Counted from the stretch's first letter, positions 36,463-46,321 are shown. The stretch is 64,000 nt of DNA from Rhodococcus wratislaviensis (GCF_900455735.1 NZ_UAUI01000008.1:90900-154899), one strand, 5' to 3'. Numbers and translations are program-made. Notes: generated by a model from the letters alone, not told the origin.

Positions 36463-37827
36463 ATGACGACCGCCCAGGAATCCTCGTCCCTCGGCCTGCA
36501 GCGTTCGAGGCCGCGTGTCGTCATCGTCGGGGGAGGGTTCGGCGGAATCCACGCCGCCCGGCGGCTCCGCGACGTCGACGTGGACGTCACCCTGCTGGAC
36601 CGGGGAACCAGCCACCTCTTCCAGCCGCTGCTCTACCAATGCGCGACGGGGTTGCTCTCCGAGGGCGAGATCAGCAGCCCGCTGCGGCACCTGCTGCGCG
36701 GCAACCGCAACGTGCACGTCGCCCTCGGGGAGGCACACGCGATCGACGCCGTCAGCAAGGTCCTGACCGCCAGTCGCTTCGACGGATCCACGTTCGACCT
36801 GCCCTACGACTACCTGATCGTCGCCGCGGGCATGCGACAGACGTACCACGGGCACGACGAGTACATCCAATGGGCGCCGGGGATGAAGACCCTCGACGAC
36901 GCGCTCGCCATTCGCCGGAAGCTGATCTGCGCCTTCGAGATGGCCGAATCGCTACCCACCGCGGAGGAGCGCAGGCCGTGGCTGACCTTCGCCGTCGCGG
37001 GCGGCGGCCCCACCGGAGTCGAGCTGGCGGGCCAGATCCGGGAACTCGCCGTGCACGCCCTCGCCAACGAGTTCCAGTCCATCGACCCCTGCGAGGCCCG
37101 GGTGCTGCTGTTCCACGGCGGCGACCGCGTTCTCCCGTCGTTCAACCGGAAACTGTCCGCGGCGGCGCAGCGGACCCTCGACAAGGTCGGCGTCGAAACG
37201 CACCTCGGTGTGCACGTCACCGACGTCTGCGAGACCAGCATCGAGACGACGGCCAAGAACGCGGCCCGCACCAAGAAGCGCTACGGGGCTCGCACGATCC
37301 TCTGGACCGCGGGCGTCGAGGCCGTGCCGTTCGCTGCAGCTCTCGCGAATGCGCTGGGCGTGAAGCAGATTCAGGGTGGGCGCATCGCCGTCGAACCCGA
37401 TCTCACCGTGCCCGGACACCCGAACGTCTGGGTGATCGGCGACCTGATGTCGCTGAATGACCTCCCCGGTGTGGCCGAGGTCGCGATGCAGGGCGGCAGG
37501 CATGTCGGTGGGTGCATCGCCCGCACGGTCGCAGGGGGAACGCCCGACCGCAAGCCCTTCAAGTACCGCGACCTCGGGAGCGCGGCGTACATCGCGCGCA
37601 GGCACGCGCTGCTCCAGGCCGGCCCGATCCGGATGTCCGGGTTCATGGGCTGGGTCTCGTGGGGTGCCATCCACATCGCGTTTCTCGCCGGATACCGCAA
37701 CCGGTTCGGCACCCTGCTCAACTGGGCCGTCACGCTGGCATCGCGGACGCGCCGGGAGCGGGCGATCACCTACGGCGATCCGCAGTCGGCGCGTCAACCC
37801 TACGCCGAACCCGCGTCCGAGTCCTGA
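36463..37827 (+). CDS. ndh: Type II NADH dehydrogenase
   Basis: This encodes 454 residues. Two dinucleotide folds are visible: VIVGGGFGGIHAARRL for FAD near residue 25 and AVAGGGPTGVELAGQI for NADH near residue 180. The quinone-site region contains LYQCATGLLSEGEIS, close to the AxQxAxG pattern of NDH-2. A C-terminal amphipathic/hydrophobic segment (FMGWVSWGAIHIAFLAGYRNR, in part) should anchor it to the membrane. It passes electrons from NADH to menaquinone without proton pumping. It converges on the next gene with a 2-bp gap. Confidence 0.94.
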   Translation: MTTAQESSSLGLQRSRPRVVIVGGGFGGIHAARRLRDVDVDVTLLDRGTSHLFQPLLYQCATGLLSEGEISSPLRHLLRGNRNVHVALGEAHAIDAVSKVLTASRFDGSTFDLPYDYLIVAAGMRQTYHGHDEYIQWAPGMKTLDDALAIRRKLICAFEMAESLPTAEERRPWLTFAVAGGGPTGVELAGQIRELAVHALANEFQSIDPCEARVLLFHGGDRVLPSFNRKLSAAAQRTLDKVGVETHLGVHVTDVCETSIETTAKNAARTKKRYGARTILWTAGVEAVPFAAALANALGVKQIQGGRIAVEPDLTVPGHPNVWVIGDLMSLNDLPGVAEVAMQGGRHVGGCIARTVAGGTPDRKPFKYRDLGSAAYIARRHALLQAGPIRMSGFMGWVSWGAIHIAFLAGYRNRFGTLLNWAVTLASRTRRERAITYGDPQSARQPYAEPASES

Positions 37828-37829
37828 CA

Positions 37830-39089
37830 TCACCAGCCGCGGGCGGCGAGACCGTGCCGGGCGAGGACCGTCGTCGCCCGCTCCCGGAGTTCGGCGTGGC
37901 CCGGACTGTCCAGCGACTCGAGTGCGAGGGTGTAGCGTCCGCCGAACCGGCTGAGATACGCGGACAGCCGGGTGCGGCTGGTCACGACACCCGGATGGAC
38001 GGCCCGGGTGGCGATGCCGGTGGCGCGGTGACCGCCGATCGAGACGAGGGCGTCGGGTAGCGGCCCGATGTTGGAACACAGCACGTCCCGCTCGCCGGGG
38101 TTACCCGTGAGGGCGTGTGCCACCCGGTCGGGGACCAATTGCAGCATCTCCTCCGGGAACCCGGCCGGACTCGTCATCGCGGGCGCGGAGAACGCCGCTC
38201 GGCTCGCCGCCCGCACATCCGCGACGGTGTCCTGCGGGTGGACGTCCACCTCCACCACGGCGACGGAGTTCGCGGTGCCCGACGAGGTGGACGCCCCTCG
38301 CAGGTCCATCGGCACACTGATCGTGAGCGGCCGGGATTCACCGTCGCGTCGCGCCAACTCGGCCACCACACTCAGGAACAGGCTGTTCGGGGTTCCGCCT
38401 GCCTGCTCCGCGGCGGCGTCCCACCGCCCGGCGTCCACGTCCAGCACCGCCGCCGCAGGTGAGTGGCGCAGTGTGTCGGGGGACTCTTTGCCACTCACGT
38501 GCAGGAAGCGCCGGAGTTCCGCGCGACGGGTCCCGCTCACCACGAGACCGGCGACCGCACGCGCGGTTCCCGTCGTCACGCGGTGGGCGAGCCGGGTGGC
38601 GTCCCACATGTCCGCGACAGCGCCTTCCGAACCGGCCGTGTCCGACGGCGGCAGGCCCTGTAGTGCCGCCGCAATGGCGGCCGCCAGCCCGCGCGCGTCC
38701 GCGATCACGTGGGAACACACCAGCGACAGCACCGTGCCCCCGTCGGCCGGTCGCGCGCAGGCCAGACGCCAGGCGGGACCGTGCTCGGGGTCCACCGACA
38801 GCGAGCCCTGCTCGTCCGCCCACGCGAGGACCGCCCCGGCCTCGATCTCCGCGTACTCGACGGGAAAGGCGTCGCTACTCGGCTCGAACCTGGGCCGCGC
38901 GCCGGGAATCCGCGAACGCACCACGCGCCTGCCCAGCGGGCCCCGGGCGAGGTCGGCGCTCAGGGAATCGAGGGTCGAGGCATCCACCCGCCCGTCGGTA
39001 CGCCACAGTCCCTGCATCACGATCGGCGTTCCCCACCCCCGATGGGTGCGCAGGAACATCTCGTCGACGACGCTCAATCGGGCGCTCAC
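37830..39089 (-). CDS. WS/DGAT-like acyltransferase (condensation fold) with in-frame palindrome insertion
   Basis: This encodes 419 residues. The start MSARLSVVDEMFLRTHRGWGTP (in part) and the motif CSHVIADARGLAAAI, a variant of HHxxxDG with Ser for the first His, place it in the condensation/wax-ester-synthase fold. The C-terminal NIGPLPDALVSIGGHRATG is also typical. These enzymes acylate alcohols or diacylglycerol. Residues about 196-210 (beginning HVSGKESPD) are encoded by a palindromic element, copy E. The partial active-site motif makes catalysis uncertain. Confidence 0.72.
   Translation of the reverse strand: MSARLSVVDEMFLRTHRGWGTPIVMQGLWRTDGRVDASTLDSLSADLARGPLGRRVVRSRIPGARPRFEPSSDAFPVEYAEIEAGAVLAWADEQGSLSVDPEHGPAWRLACARPADGGTVLSLVCSHVIADARGLAAAIAAALQGLPPSDTAGSEGAVADMWDATRLAHRVTTGTARAVAGLVVSGTRRAELRRFLHVSGKESPDTLRHSPAAAVLDVDAGRWDAAAEQAGGTPNSLFLSVVAELARRDGESRPLTISVPMDLRGASTSSGTANSVAVVEVDVHPQDTVADVRAASRAAFSAPAMTSPAGFPEEMLQLVPDRVAHALTGNPGERDVLCSNIGPLPDALVSIGGHRATGIATRAVHPGVVTSRTRLSAYLSRFGGRYTLALESLDSPGHAELRERATTVLARHGLAARGW
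38459..38498. repeat. Palindromic element, copy E, inside a coding region
   Basis: The 9-bp ends GTGAGTGGC and GCCACTCAC are intact; the inner arms are partly degenerate relative to copy D. It is read in frame by the acyltransferase gene and adds about 15 residues. It is the only copy not at a gene end. Confidence 0.75.
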
Positions 39090-39193
39090 CAGCGAAGTGT
39101 ACGACCGGTCGAGGTGGTCGCCGCACGTCGACCTCTGGACAGCCGGCGCATACTGGAAGTGCAGCGCTGTACAGACCGCACACGGAGAACACC

Positions 39194-39973
39194 ATGGTTA
39201 GCGTCGAGAAATGGAAGGTGTGGGGTTCCGTCGTGGAGGTCGACGTCACCGAAGGTGCCGCCCTTCCCGAGGCTGCAGCGCTGATCGCGGCCGTCATCGA
39301 CGAGACCGAATCGGTCTGCGACATCCACCGCGGCGACGCCGAGATCCACGCCGTCAACCTCTCGCAGGGCGCGCCGGTGAAGGTGAGCAGGCGGATGTCG
39401 GCACTGCTGCGTTCGGCGCTCTGGGCCGCCCGGATGACGGACGGGGTCGTGAATCCGCTCGCCTCCGAATCGCCCGACGAGGACCTGATCCCCACCGTGC
39501 ATCCGGAACCGAGCTTCCTCGACGTCCAGATCGACGACGACGTCGTGTTCGCGCCGTGGGGCGCCTCGTTCGACATCACCGACACCGCCAAGGCCGACAC
39601 GGTGGATCGGGCGGCGGAACTGGTCGCCCGCCAACTCGAGTGCGGGGCCGCCGTGCGCATCGGCGACGTCCTCGCGACGGCCGGGCACTGTCCCGCCGGC
39701 GGCTGGCAGATCCCGGTGCCCGGCGACGGCGAGGTCGAACTGGTGAACGGGACGGCGATGGCGACGGCTTTCGCGCCCCCGGCTGCCGAACCACCCACCG
39801 CCACCGAATGGGAGACCGTGACGGTGATCGCCGACGACGCACTCTGGGCATACGCGGCCAGCGTCGCCGCCCTCGCCCGCGGCATCGGTGCGATCCGCTG
39901 GATCGAACAGCACGAGTTGCGTGCCCGGCTGGTGGACCGCTCGGGCCGGGTCTACACCACCGAGAGCTGGTGA
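39194..39973 (+). CDS. ApbE-like FAD:protein FMN transferase homologue
   Basis: This encodes 259 residues. Similarity to ApbE is seen in WKVWGSVVEVDVT at the start, in VSRRMSALLRSALWAARMTDGVVNPLA (cited in part, about residues 65-90), and in FDITDTAKADTVDRAAELV, which corresponds to the LDLGGIAKGYAVD block. The glycines of that block and of the following GGD are replaced, so FMN transfer may be lost. There is no signal peptide. It is divergent from the acyltransferase gene and converges on pgi with a 1-bp gap. Confidence 0.65.
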   Translation: MVSVEKWKVWGSVVEVDVTEGAALPEAAALIAAVIDETESVCDIHRGDAEIHAVNLSQGAPVKVSRRMSALLRSALWAARMTDGVVNPLASESPDEDLIPTVHPEPSFLDVQIDDDVVFAPWGASFDITDTAKADTVDRAAELVARQLECGAAVRIGDVLATAGHCPAGGWQIPVPGDGEVELVNGTAMATAFAPPAAEPPTATEWETVTVIADDALWAYAASVAALARGIGAIRWIEQHELRARLVDRSGRVYTTESW

Positions 39974-39974
39974 A

Positions 39975-41627
39975 TCAGGCCCGTCCGCGCTGACGTCGGT
40001 ACCAGCGCACCAGGCTGTCCGTCGACGAATCACTCTGCGCGGCCGGTTCATCCGCGGCGGTGAGCACCGGCTGCAGCTCCACGGCCTGCGTCTTGCCGAG
40101 CTCGACACCCCACTGGTCGAACGAGTCGATGCCCCACACGACGCCCTCGACGAACACCTGGTGCTCGTACAGGGCGATCAGCTGCCCGATCACCGACGGC
40201 GTGAGCTTCGGCGCGAGGATCGTGGTGGACGGCCGGTTGCCGGGCATGACCTTGTGCGGCACCAGATGTTCGGGCGTTCCCTCGGCCGCGATCTCCTCGG
40301 CCGTCTTGCCGAACGCCAGGACCTTCGTCTGGGCGAAGAAGTTGCTCATCAGCAGGTCGTGCATGCTGCCGGTGCCGTCCGCCGTGGGCAGGTCGTCCGT
40401 GGGTTCGCCGAAACCGATGAAATCGGACGGGACGAGCCGCGTGCCCTGGTGCAGGAGCTGGTAGAAGGCGTGCTGCCCATTGGTGCCGGGTTCGCCCCAG
40501 AAGATCTCACCGGTGGACGTGGGGACGGGGGAGCCGTCGGCGCGCACCGATTTGCCGTTCGATTCCATCGTCAACTGCTGCAGGTAGGCCGGGAACCGCA
40601 CGAGGTCGTTGGAATACGGCAACACGGCACGGGATTCGGCGCCGAAGAAGTTCGAGTACCAGAGTCCGATCAGGCCGAGCAGGACCGGCGCGTTCTCCTC
40701 GAGCGGCGCCGTCCGGAAGTGTTCGTCCACGGCGTGGAAGCCGGCGAGGAACTCCGCGAAACGTTCCTTGCCGATCGCCGCCATCACCGACAGCCCGATG
40801 GCGGAATCGACCGAGTACCGGCCACCCACCCAATCCCAGAATCCGAACATGTTCGCCGTGTCGATCCCGAACTCCGCCACCCGATCCGCGTGCGTCGAGA
40901 CTGCCACGAAATGCTTTGCGACCGCTTCGTTTCCGAGGCCGAGGCCGCCGAGAAGCCAGCGCCGCGCCGCGGTCGCGTTGGTGAGCGTCTCGAGCGTCGA
41001 GAACGTCTTGGACGCCACGATGAACAGGGTGGTGGCCGGGTCGAGGCCGTGCAGGCTGCGCACCAGGTCGGCGGGATCGACGTTGGAGATGAACCGGACA
41101 CTGATGCCGGCGTCGGCGTAGTGCCGCAGCGCGCGGTACACCATCACCGGACCCAGATCCGATCCGCCGATACCGATGTTGACGACGGTCTTGATTCGCT
41201 CGCCCGTCGCGCCGCGCCATTCACCGGAGCGCACCCGGTCCGTGAAGTCGCCCATGCGATCGAGGACTTCGTGGACGTCGGCCACGACGTCCTGCCCGTC
41301 GACGACGAGAGACGCGTCGGCGGGCAGCCTCAGCGCGGTGTGGAGGACGGCGCGGTCCTCGGACGTGTTGATGTGCTCGCCCGCGAACATCGCGTCCCGG
41401 CGGGCCTCCAGGTCGGCGCTGCGCGCCAGCTCGAGGAGCAACCCGATCGTGTCGCGGTCGATGCGGTGCTTGCTGTAGTCGATGTACAGGTCGCCGGCCG
41501 AGACGGTGAGTTCCTGCCCGCGCGCCGGGTCCTTCTCGAAGAGCTCTCGAAGATGGACGGACTGAATTTGAGCGTGATGATCACGCAATTTCTGCCAGGC
41601 AGCGGTTCCGGTGATGTCTGAGCTCAC
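39975..41627 (-). CDS. pgi: Glucose-6-phosphate isomerase
   Basis: This encodes 550 residues from a GTG start, the usual bacterial length. It interconverts glucose-6-phosphate and fructose-6-phosphate. The SIS phosphate-binding signature [13 protein letters not shown] is at about 155-167; [16 protein letters not shown], the catalytic Glu in MESNGKS, and [12 protein letters not shown] are all present. M. tuberculosis has pgi at the same position of this syntenic block (Rv0946c, from memory). It is divergent from the aldehyde dehydrogenase gene. Confidence 0.97.
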   Translation of the reverse strand: MSSDITGTAAWQKLRDHHAQIQSVHLRELFEKDPARGQELTVSAGDLYIDYSKHRIDRDTIGLLLELARSADLEARRDAMFAGEHINTSEDRAVLHTALRLPADASLVVDGQDVVADVHEVLDRMGDFTDRVRSGEWRGATGERIKTVVNIGIGGSDLGPVMVYRALRHYADAGISVRFISNVDPADLVRSLHGLDPATTLFIVASKTFSTLETLTNATAARRWLLGGLGLGNEAVAKHFVAVSTHADRVAEFGIDTANMFGFWDWVGGRYSVDSAIGLSVMAAIGKERFAEFLAGFHAVDEHFRTAPLEENAPVLLGLIGLWYSNFFGAESRAVLPYSNDLVRFPAYLQQLTMESNGKSVRADGSPVPTSTGEIFWGEPGTNGQHAFYQLLHQGTRLVPSDFIGFGEPTDDLPTADGTGSMHDLLMSNFFAQTKVLAFGKTAEEIAAEGTPEHLVPHKVMPGNRPSTTILAPKLTPSVIGQLIALYEHQVFVEGVVWGIDSFDQWGVELGKTQAVELQPVLTAADEPAAQSDSSTDSLVRWYRRQRGRA

Positions 41628-41696
41628 GAGATTTGAGCTTAATGCCCGCGCGTCGAAACTTCCGTGCGAACTTCGGTGCGGCGCATGATGGACGTC

Positions 41697-43151
41697 ATGG
41701 ATGCTGTCGAACTCATGCGAACCGTTCCCACAACCCTCTTCCTCGGCGGCGAGAAGCGCGACGCCGAGAACGGCGCCACGTTCACCGTTTTCGACCCCGC
41801 CACCGGTGACGCCCTCACTGAGGTGGCGGACGCCAGCCCCGCCGACGCGATGAAAGCGCTCGACGCCGCGGTCGCGGTGCAGCGGGAGTGGGCGGCGACC
41901 CCGGCACGCGAGCGTGGGGAACTGCTCCGCGCGGTATTCGAGAAGATCACGGCCAGGGCCGACGACTTCGCACTGCTGATGACGCTGGAGATGGGCAAGG
42001 CGCTGCCGGAGAGCGCGGCGGAGGTCAAGTACGGCGCCGAGTTCTTCCGGTGGTTCAGCGAGGAAGCCGTGCGTATCGGCGGCCGCTACACACCGGCACC
42101 CGCGGGGAACGGGCGCATCCTGGTGACCAAGCAGCCCGTCGGGCCGTGTCTGGCGATCACACCGTGGAACTTCCCGCTCGCGATGGGCACCCGCAAGATC
42201 GGACCCGCCCTGGCCGCCGGCTGCACGATGATCGTCAAACCCGCGTCCGAGACTCCGTTGACGATGCTGCTCTTGGCCGAGGTGATGGCCGACGCGGGGC
42301 TTCCGAAGGGCGTGCTGTCCGTGCTGCCGACGTCGAAGTCGGGGGAGGTGACCGGACCGCTGCTCGACGACCCCCGACTGCGGAAGCTGACGTTCACCGG
42401 GTCGACCGGGGTGGGACGGATGCTCGTCGAGAAGTCGGCGAAGGGGCTGCTGCGCACGTCCATGGAACTCGGCGGGAACGCACCCTTCGTGGTGTTCGAC
42501 GACGCGGACGTGGACAAGGCGGTGGCGGGTGCCGTCCTCGCCAAGATGCGCAACGGCGGCGAGGCCTGCACCGCGGCCAACCGCTTCCACGTCGCGAACA
42601 GTGTGCGGGAGGAGTTCACCGCGAAACTCGTCGACAAGCTGTCCTCGTACACACTCGGGCCCGGCACGGATTCCGACACGACGCTCGGCCCGCTGATCAA
42701 CGCGGATCAGCTCGAGAAGGTCGGGGAACTGGTGCAGGACGCCGTCGGCGCGGGTGCCCGGGTGCGGCTCGGCGGGGTCGCCCCGGAAGGTCCCGGCTAC
42801 TTCTACCCGGCGACGGTGCTGGACGAGATCCCCGCGCAGGCGCGGATCCTGAAGGAGGAGGTGTTCGGACCGGTGGTCGCGATCGCCGGGTTCGACACCG
42901 AGGAGGAGGGGATCGCGGCGGCCAACGACACGGAGTTCGGCCTGGCGTCGTACATCTTCACCCGCGATCTGGACCGTGCACTCCGGGTGGCCGACGCCCT
43001 CGAATCGGGCATGGTCGGCATCAATCGCGGCGTCATCTCGGACACCGCTGCCCCCTTCGGCGGCGTCAAAGCGTCAGGCTTCGGGCGCGAAGGGGGCAGT
43101 GAAGGCATCGAGGAGTACCTGGAGACCAAGTACGTGGCACTCGAACCGTAA
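41697..43151 (+). CDS. NAD(P)-dependent aldehyde dehydrogenase (succinate-semialdehyde type)
   Basis: This encodes 484 residues from the third of three closely spaced ATGs (41685, 41688, 41697). The coenzyme motif [11 protein letters not shown], the general base Glu in [13 protein letters not shown] and the catalytic Cys in [14 protein letters not shown] are intact. Similarity in the whole frame is to GabD-type succinate-semialdehyde dehydrogenases, which feed succinate to the TCA cycle, but other aldehydes are possible. It is an insertion relative to the mycobacterial gene order. Confidence 0.88.
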   Translation: MDAVELMRTVPTTLFLGGEKRDAENGATFTVFDPATGDALTEVADASPADAMKALDAAVAVQREWAATPARERGELLRAVFEKITARADDFALLMTLEMGKALPESAAEVKYGAEFFRWFSEEAVRIGGRYTPAPAGNGRILVTKQPVGPCLAITPWNFPLAMGTRKIGPALAAGCTMIVKPASETPLTMLLLAEVMADAGLPKGVLSVLPTSKSGEVTGPLLDDPRLRKLTFTGSTGVGRMLVEKSAKGLLRTSMELGGNAPFVVFDDADVDKAVAGAVLAKMRNGGEACTAANRFHVANSVREEFTAKLVDKLSSYTLGPGTDSDTTLGPLINADQLEKVGELVQDAVGAGARVRLGGVAPEGPGYFYPATVLDEIPAQARILKEEVFGPVVAIAGFDTEEEGIAAANDTEFGLASYIFTRDLDRALRVADALESGMVGINRGVISDTAAPFGGVKASGFGREGGSEGIEEYLETKYVALEP

Positions 43152-43189
43152 CGACCGCCGTCGGGGGATGGGCAGGCCGCTTCGGGAAA

Positions 43190-43486
43190 TCAGTGACCGA
43201 GGCGGCCGCGCCCGAGGCGCAGCAGCAGCATGGCGAGGGTGTGGCCTTCCTGGCCGAGTTCGTTGAACCGCTCGAGCACCTTCATCTCACGGCTGTGGAC
43301 GAGGCGGGGACCGCCGGACGCCATCCGGGTGCGCCCGATGAGCTGCGAGACCTCCGCGCGGCGCTTGATGGCGGCGAGAATCTCGGCGTCGAGCTTGTCG
43401 ATCTCCTGGCGGAGAACCTCGATCTCGGCCTCGCTGGTGGGAACAGCGGTTTCCTTGGCGGCTGATGCGACGGTCTGAGTGCTCAT
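43190..43486 (-). CDS. Chorismate mutase, AroQ class
   Basis: This encodes 98 residues, an all-helical AroQ-type enzyme. The first helix has VLRQEIDKLDAEILAAIKRR with the substrate-binding Arg, followed by RAEVSQLIGRTRMASGG and REMKVLERFNELG. It turns chorismate into prephenate, the branch to Phe and Tyr. It is the counterpart of Rv0948c, a short intracellular mutase that in mycobacteria is activated by binding DAHP synthase. A leader ORF and a Rho-independent terminator lie upstream on the same strand, suggesting attenuation by aromatic amino acids. Confidence 0.92.
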   Translation of the reverse strand: MSTQTVASAAKETAVPTSEAEIEVLRQEIDKLDAEILAAIKRRAEVSQLIGRTRMASGGPRLVHSREMKVLERFNELGQEGHTLAMLLLRLGRGRLGH

Positions 43487-43561
43487 TGGTTCGTCTCCCT
43501 CTTGTCAGAACTTGGATCGTTGTTTTGGCTCGAGTCGTTACCGATCCAGGCTCGTTTGACG

Positions 43562-43596
43562 AAAAAAGCCCCGGATCCGGTGCGGACCTCGGGGCT
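43562..43596 (-). terminator. Attenuator terminator in front of chorismate mutase
   Basis: Read on the minus strand, AGCCCCG pairs with CGGGGCT and the inner GGTCCG with CGGATC (one bulge, one wobble), followed by six T. This canonical intrinsic terminator lies 76 bp upstream of the structural gene and 16 bp downstream of the leader ORF stop. A terminator in this place is only sensible as a conditional one. Confidence 0.82.
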
Positions 43597-43611
43597 CGTG
43601 AGCTGTTCAGT

Positions 43612-43695
43612 TCACGGGCACCGGAGGCCGGTACCCGTAAAAAAATCGCCACAGGGGGCGCGACGGCGGACTGAACATGTGTACCAGTTTGCCAT
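43612..43695 (-). CDS. Candidate aromatic leader peptide for chorismate mutase
   Basis: This is a 27-codon ORF: it starts MANWYTC, and residues 18-19 are Phe-Phe (GDFFTG). One Trp, one Tyr and two Phe in 27 residues is high for this genome. The codons TGG TAC lie at positions 4-5, and TTT TTT (rare, A/T-rich codons in this GC-rich genome) come just before a hairpin at about 43618-43642. The stop falls just before the terminator. No strong ribosome site is seen, so it may be leaderless. Confidence 0.65.
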   Translation of the reverse strand: MANWYTCSVRRRAPCGDFFTGTGLRCP

Positions 43696-43759
43696 GGCGG
43701 CACCGCGCAGGCCAAGCCGCTGTGACGCTGTCGGTACACGCCGGTAAGTTTGATAGTTG

Positions 43760-46246
43760 ATGAACACTATCTCCGGCACCGCTTCTCCCCTGAGCGCCGA
43801 GTCGACTCCGCACACCGCCGCACCGGCGCGCGCGGGGTCGGATGCGCTCCTCCAGGGCCTCAACCCACCGCAACGGGAAGCGGTCGTGCACGCCGGTTCT
43901 CCGCTGTTGATCGTCGCGGGTGCGGGCTCGGGCAAGACGGCTGTGCTCACCCGCCGCATCGCATATCTGCTGGCCGAGCGGGGGGTGATGCCCGGTCAGA
44001 TCCTGGCCATCACGTTCACCAACAAGGCCGCCGCGGAGATGCGGGAGCGCGTCGCCCACCTCGTCGGCCCCAGGGCCAACAGCATGTGGGTGTCCACGTT
44101 CCACTCGAGCTGCGTGCGGATCCTGCGGGCCCAGGCGGCGCTGCTGCCCGGCCTCAACTCGAACTTCTCCATTTATGACGCGGACGATTCGCGGCGACTG
44201 CTGACGATGATCGCCAAGGATCTGAACATCGACACCAAGCGCTATTCGGCGCGGTTGCTCGCCACCCACATCTCGAATCTCAAGAACGAGCTCGTCGATC
44301 CGGAGCAGGCGAGCGCCGACGCCGACAAGGACCCGGCGGAACTGCCCCGGCTGATCGCCAAGGTGTACGGGCACTACCAGCAGCGGTTGCGTTCGGCGAA
44401 CGCGCTGGACTTCGACGACCTGATCGGCGAGACGGTCGCGATGCTGCAGGCGTTCCCCCAGGTGGCCGAGTACTACCGCCGGCGGTTCCGTCATGTGCTG
44501 GTCGACGAGTACCAGGACACGAACCACGCCCAGTACATGCTGGTGCGTGAACTGGTCGGTGGAACCGCGGACGGCGAGGACGCAGACCGCCGGGTCGCCC
44601 CGGCCGAACTGTGCGTGGTGGGTGACGCGGATCAGTCGATCTACGCATTCCGCGGCGCCACGATCCGCAACATCGAGGAGTTCGAGCGCGACTACCCGGA
44701 CGCCCGCACCATCCTGCTGGAGCAGAACTACCGCTCCACCCAGAACATCCTGTCGGCGGCCAACTCGGTGATCTCGAAGAACACCGGCCGGCGTGAGAAG
44801 CGGCTGTGGACCGATTCGGGCGAGGGTGAACTCATCACCGGTTACGTCGCGGACAACGAGCACGACGAGGCGTCGTTCGTGGCGTCCGAGATCGACAAGC
44901 TCGTCGATTCCGGCGACGCCAAGTTCGGTGACGTCGCCGTGTTCTACCGCACCAACAACTCCTCCCGTGCCCTGGAGGAGATCTTCATCCGGCTAGGCGT
45001 TCCGTACAAGGTCGTCGGCGGAGTGCGGTTCTACGAGCGCAAGGAGGTCCGTGACATCGTCGCGTATCTCCGTGTCCTCGCGAACGAGGACGACACCGTC
45101 AGCCTTCGCCGGATCCTCAACACACCCCGCCGCGGCATCGGCGACCGCGCCGAGGCATGTGTGGCCGTCCACTCCGAGCAGCGGGGCATCAGCTTCGCCG
45201 AGGCACTGCGGGACGGTGGCGAGGGCCGGGTACCGCTGCTGAACACCCGTTCCCAGAAGGCCATTGCGTCGTTCCTCGAGCTCATGGACGGACTGCGGGT
45301 GCTGCTTCCGCCGGAGACCACTGCGGACGACATCGTCCCCGACCAGCTCGGCGACATCGGCGACGTCGTCGAGGCGGTCCTGGAGCGGACGGGCTACCGC
45401 GCCGAACTCGCGGCGAGCAGCGACCCTCAGGACGGGGCGCGCCTGGACAACCTCAACGAACTCGTGAGCGTGGCGCGTGAGTTCAGCTCCGACGCGCGGA
45501 ACGCTGCCGGCCTCGTGGAACCGCCGGAGGACGGCGACGTCGACGCCCGGGACGGCGAACCCGACCCCGGTTCCCTCGCCGCCTTCCTCGAACGGGTCTC
45601 CCTGGTCGCGGACTCCGATCAGCTGCCCGACAACGACGAGGGCGTCGTCACGCTGATGACGCTGCACACCGCGAAGGGGCTCGAGTTCCCCGTCGTGTTC
45701 GTCACCGGGTGGGAAGACGGTCAGTTCCCGCACATGCGGGCCCTCGGCGATCCGACGGAACTGTCGGAGGAGCGTCGGCTCGCGTACGTGGGCATCACCC
45801 GTGCCCGGCAGCGGCTGTATCTGACGCGGGCCGTCATGCGGTCGGCGTGGGGCCAGCCCATCCAGAACCCGGAGTCGCGGTTCCTGCAGGAGATCCCGTC
45901 GGATCTCGTGCACTGGCGCCGTGAGGACCCGGGCACCGGTATCGGTTCCGGTGGTGCGATCGGCGGTGGCCGTGCGCGTGGAGGGGGGTACGGCGGTCAG
46001 GGCTTCGGCGGCGGTTCCGGTTACGGCGGCGGGTCGGCGGGAACGCCGAGCTTCGGTGCCGCCCGCTCGCGCAACAACAACCTGGTGCTCACGGTCGGCG
46101 ACCGTGTCAGTCACGACAAGTACGGCCTGGGCACGGTCCTCGAGACCAAGGGCGCCGGGCCGACCGCGACGGTCACCATCGACTTCGGTAGCGCGGGCAA
46201 GGTCCGGCTGATGCTGATCGGTGGCGTCCCGATGGTCAAGCTGTAG
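43760..46246 (+). CDS. pcrA: UvrD/PcrA superfamily I DNA helicase
   Basis: This encodes 828 residues. Helicase motifs are in order: Q motif and Walker A VAGAGSGKTAVLTRR (about 55), Ia ITFTNKAAAEMR, II VDEYQDTN, III VVGDADQSIYAFRG, IV LLEQNYRST, V LMTLHTAKGLEFPVVF and VI YVGITRARQRLYL. A Gly-rich linker (about 735-775) leads to a C-terminal Tudor-like domain (VGDRVSHDKYGLGTV) that binds RNA polymerase in PcrA. It works in nucleotide excision repair and removal of stalled complexes. It corresponds to uvrD1 (Rv0949). The ATG at 43760 is chosen over a TTG three bases upstream. Confidence 0.96.
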   Translation: MNTISGTASPLSAESTPHTAAPARAGSDALLQGLNPPQREAVVHAGSPLLIVAGAGSGKTAVLTRRIAYLLAERGVMPGQILAITFTNKAAAEMRERVAHLVGPRANSMWVSTFHSSCVRILRAQAALLPGLNSNFSIYDADDSRRLLTMIAKDLNIDTKRYSARLLATHISNLKNELVDPEQASADADKDPAELPRLIAKVYGHYQQRLRSANALDFDDLIGETVAMLQAFPQVAEYYRRRFRHVLVDEYQDTNHAQYMLVRELVGGTADGEDADRRVAPAELCVVGDADQSIYAFRGATIRNIEEFERDYPDARTILLEQNYRSTQNILSAANSVISKNTGRREKRLWTDSGEGELITGYVADNEHDEASFVASEIDKLVDSGDAKFGDVAVFYRTNNSSRALEEIFIRLGVPYKVVGGVRFYERKEVRDIVAYLRVLANEDDTVSLRRILNTPRRGIGDRAEACVAVHSEQRGISFAEALRDGGEGRVPLLNTRSQKAIASFLELMDGLRVLLPPETTADDIVPDQLGDIGDVVEAVLERTGYRAELAASSDPQDGARLDNLNELVSVAREFSSDARNAAGLVEPPEDGDVDARDGEPDPGSLAAFLERVSLVADSDQLPDNDEGVVTLMTLHTAKGLEFPVVFVTGWEDGQFPHMRALGDPTELSEERRLAYVGITRARQRLYLTRAVMRSAWGQPIQNPESRFLQEIPSDLVHWRREDPGTGIGSGGAIGGGRARGGGYGGQGFGGGSGYGGGSAGTPSFGAARSRNNNLVLTVGDRVSHDKYGLGTVLETKGAGPTATVTIDFGSAGKVRLMLIGGVPMVKL

Positions 46247-46256
46247 CAATCACGAA

Positions 46257-46293
46257 ACGACTGCGGCGCATGCAATGCATGCGCCGCAGTCGT
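46257..46293. terminator. Bidirectional terminator between pcrA and the M23 peptidase gene
   Basis: Perfect 17-bp arms (ACGACTGCGGCGCATGC) with an AAT loop start 10 bp after the pcrA stop, between convergent genes. T-tracts are poor on both strands. Confidence 0.75.
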
Positions 46294-46321
46294 GTGTTCG
46301 GGTGGTGCCGAGAGGTTTCGG

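Noticed and set aside
39975..42590. Upstream extension of the pgi frame by about 320 codons
   Set aside because: The extension is antisense to the aldehyde dehydrogenase gene; the GTG at 41627 gives the normal 550-residue enzyme.
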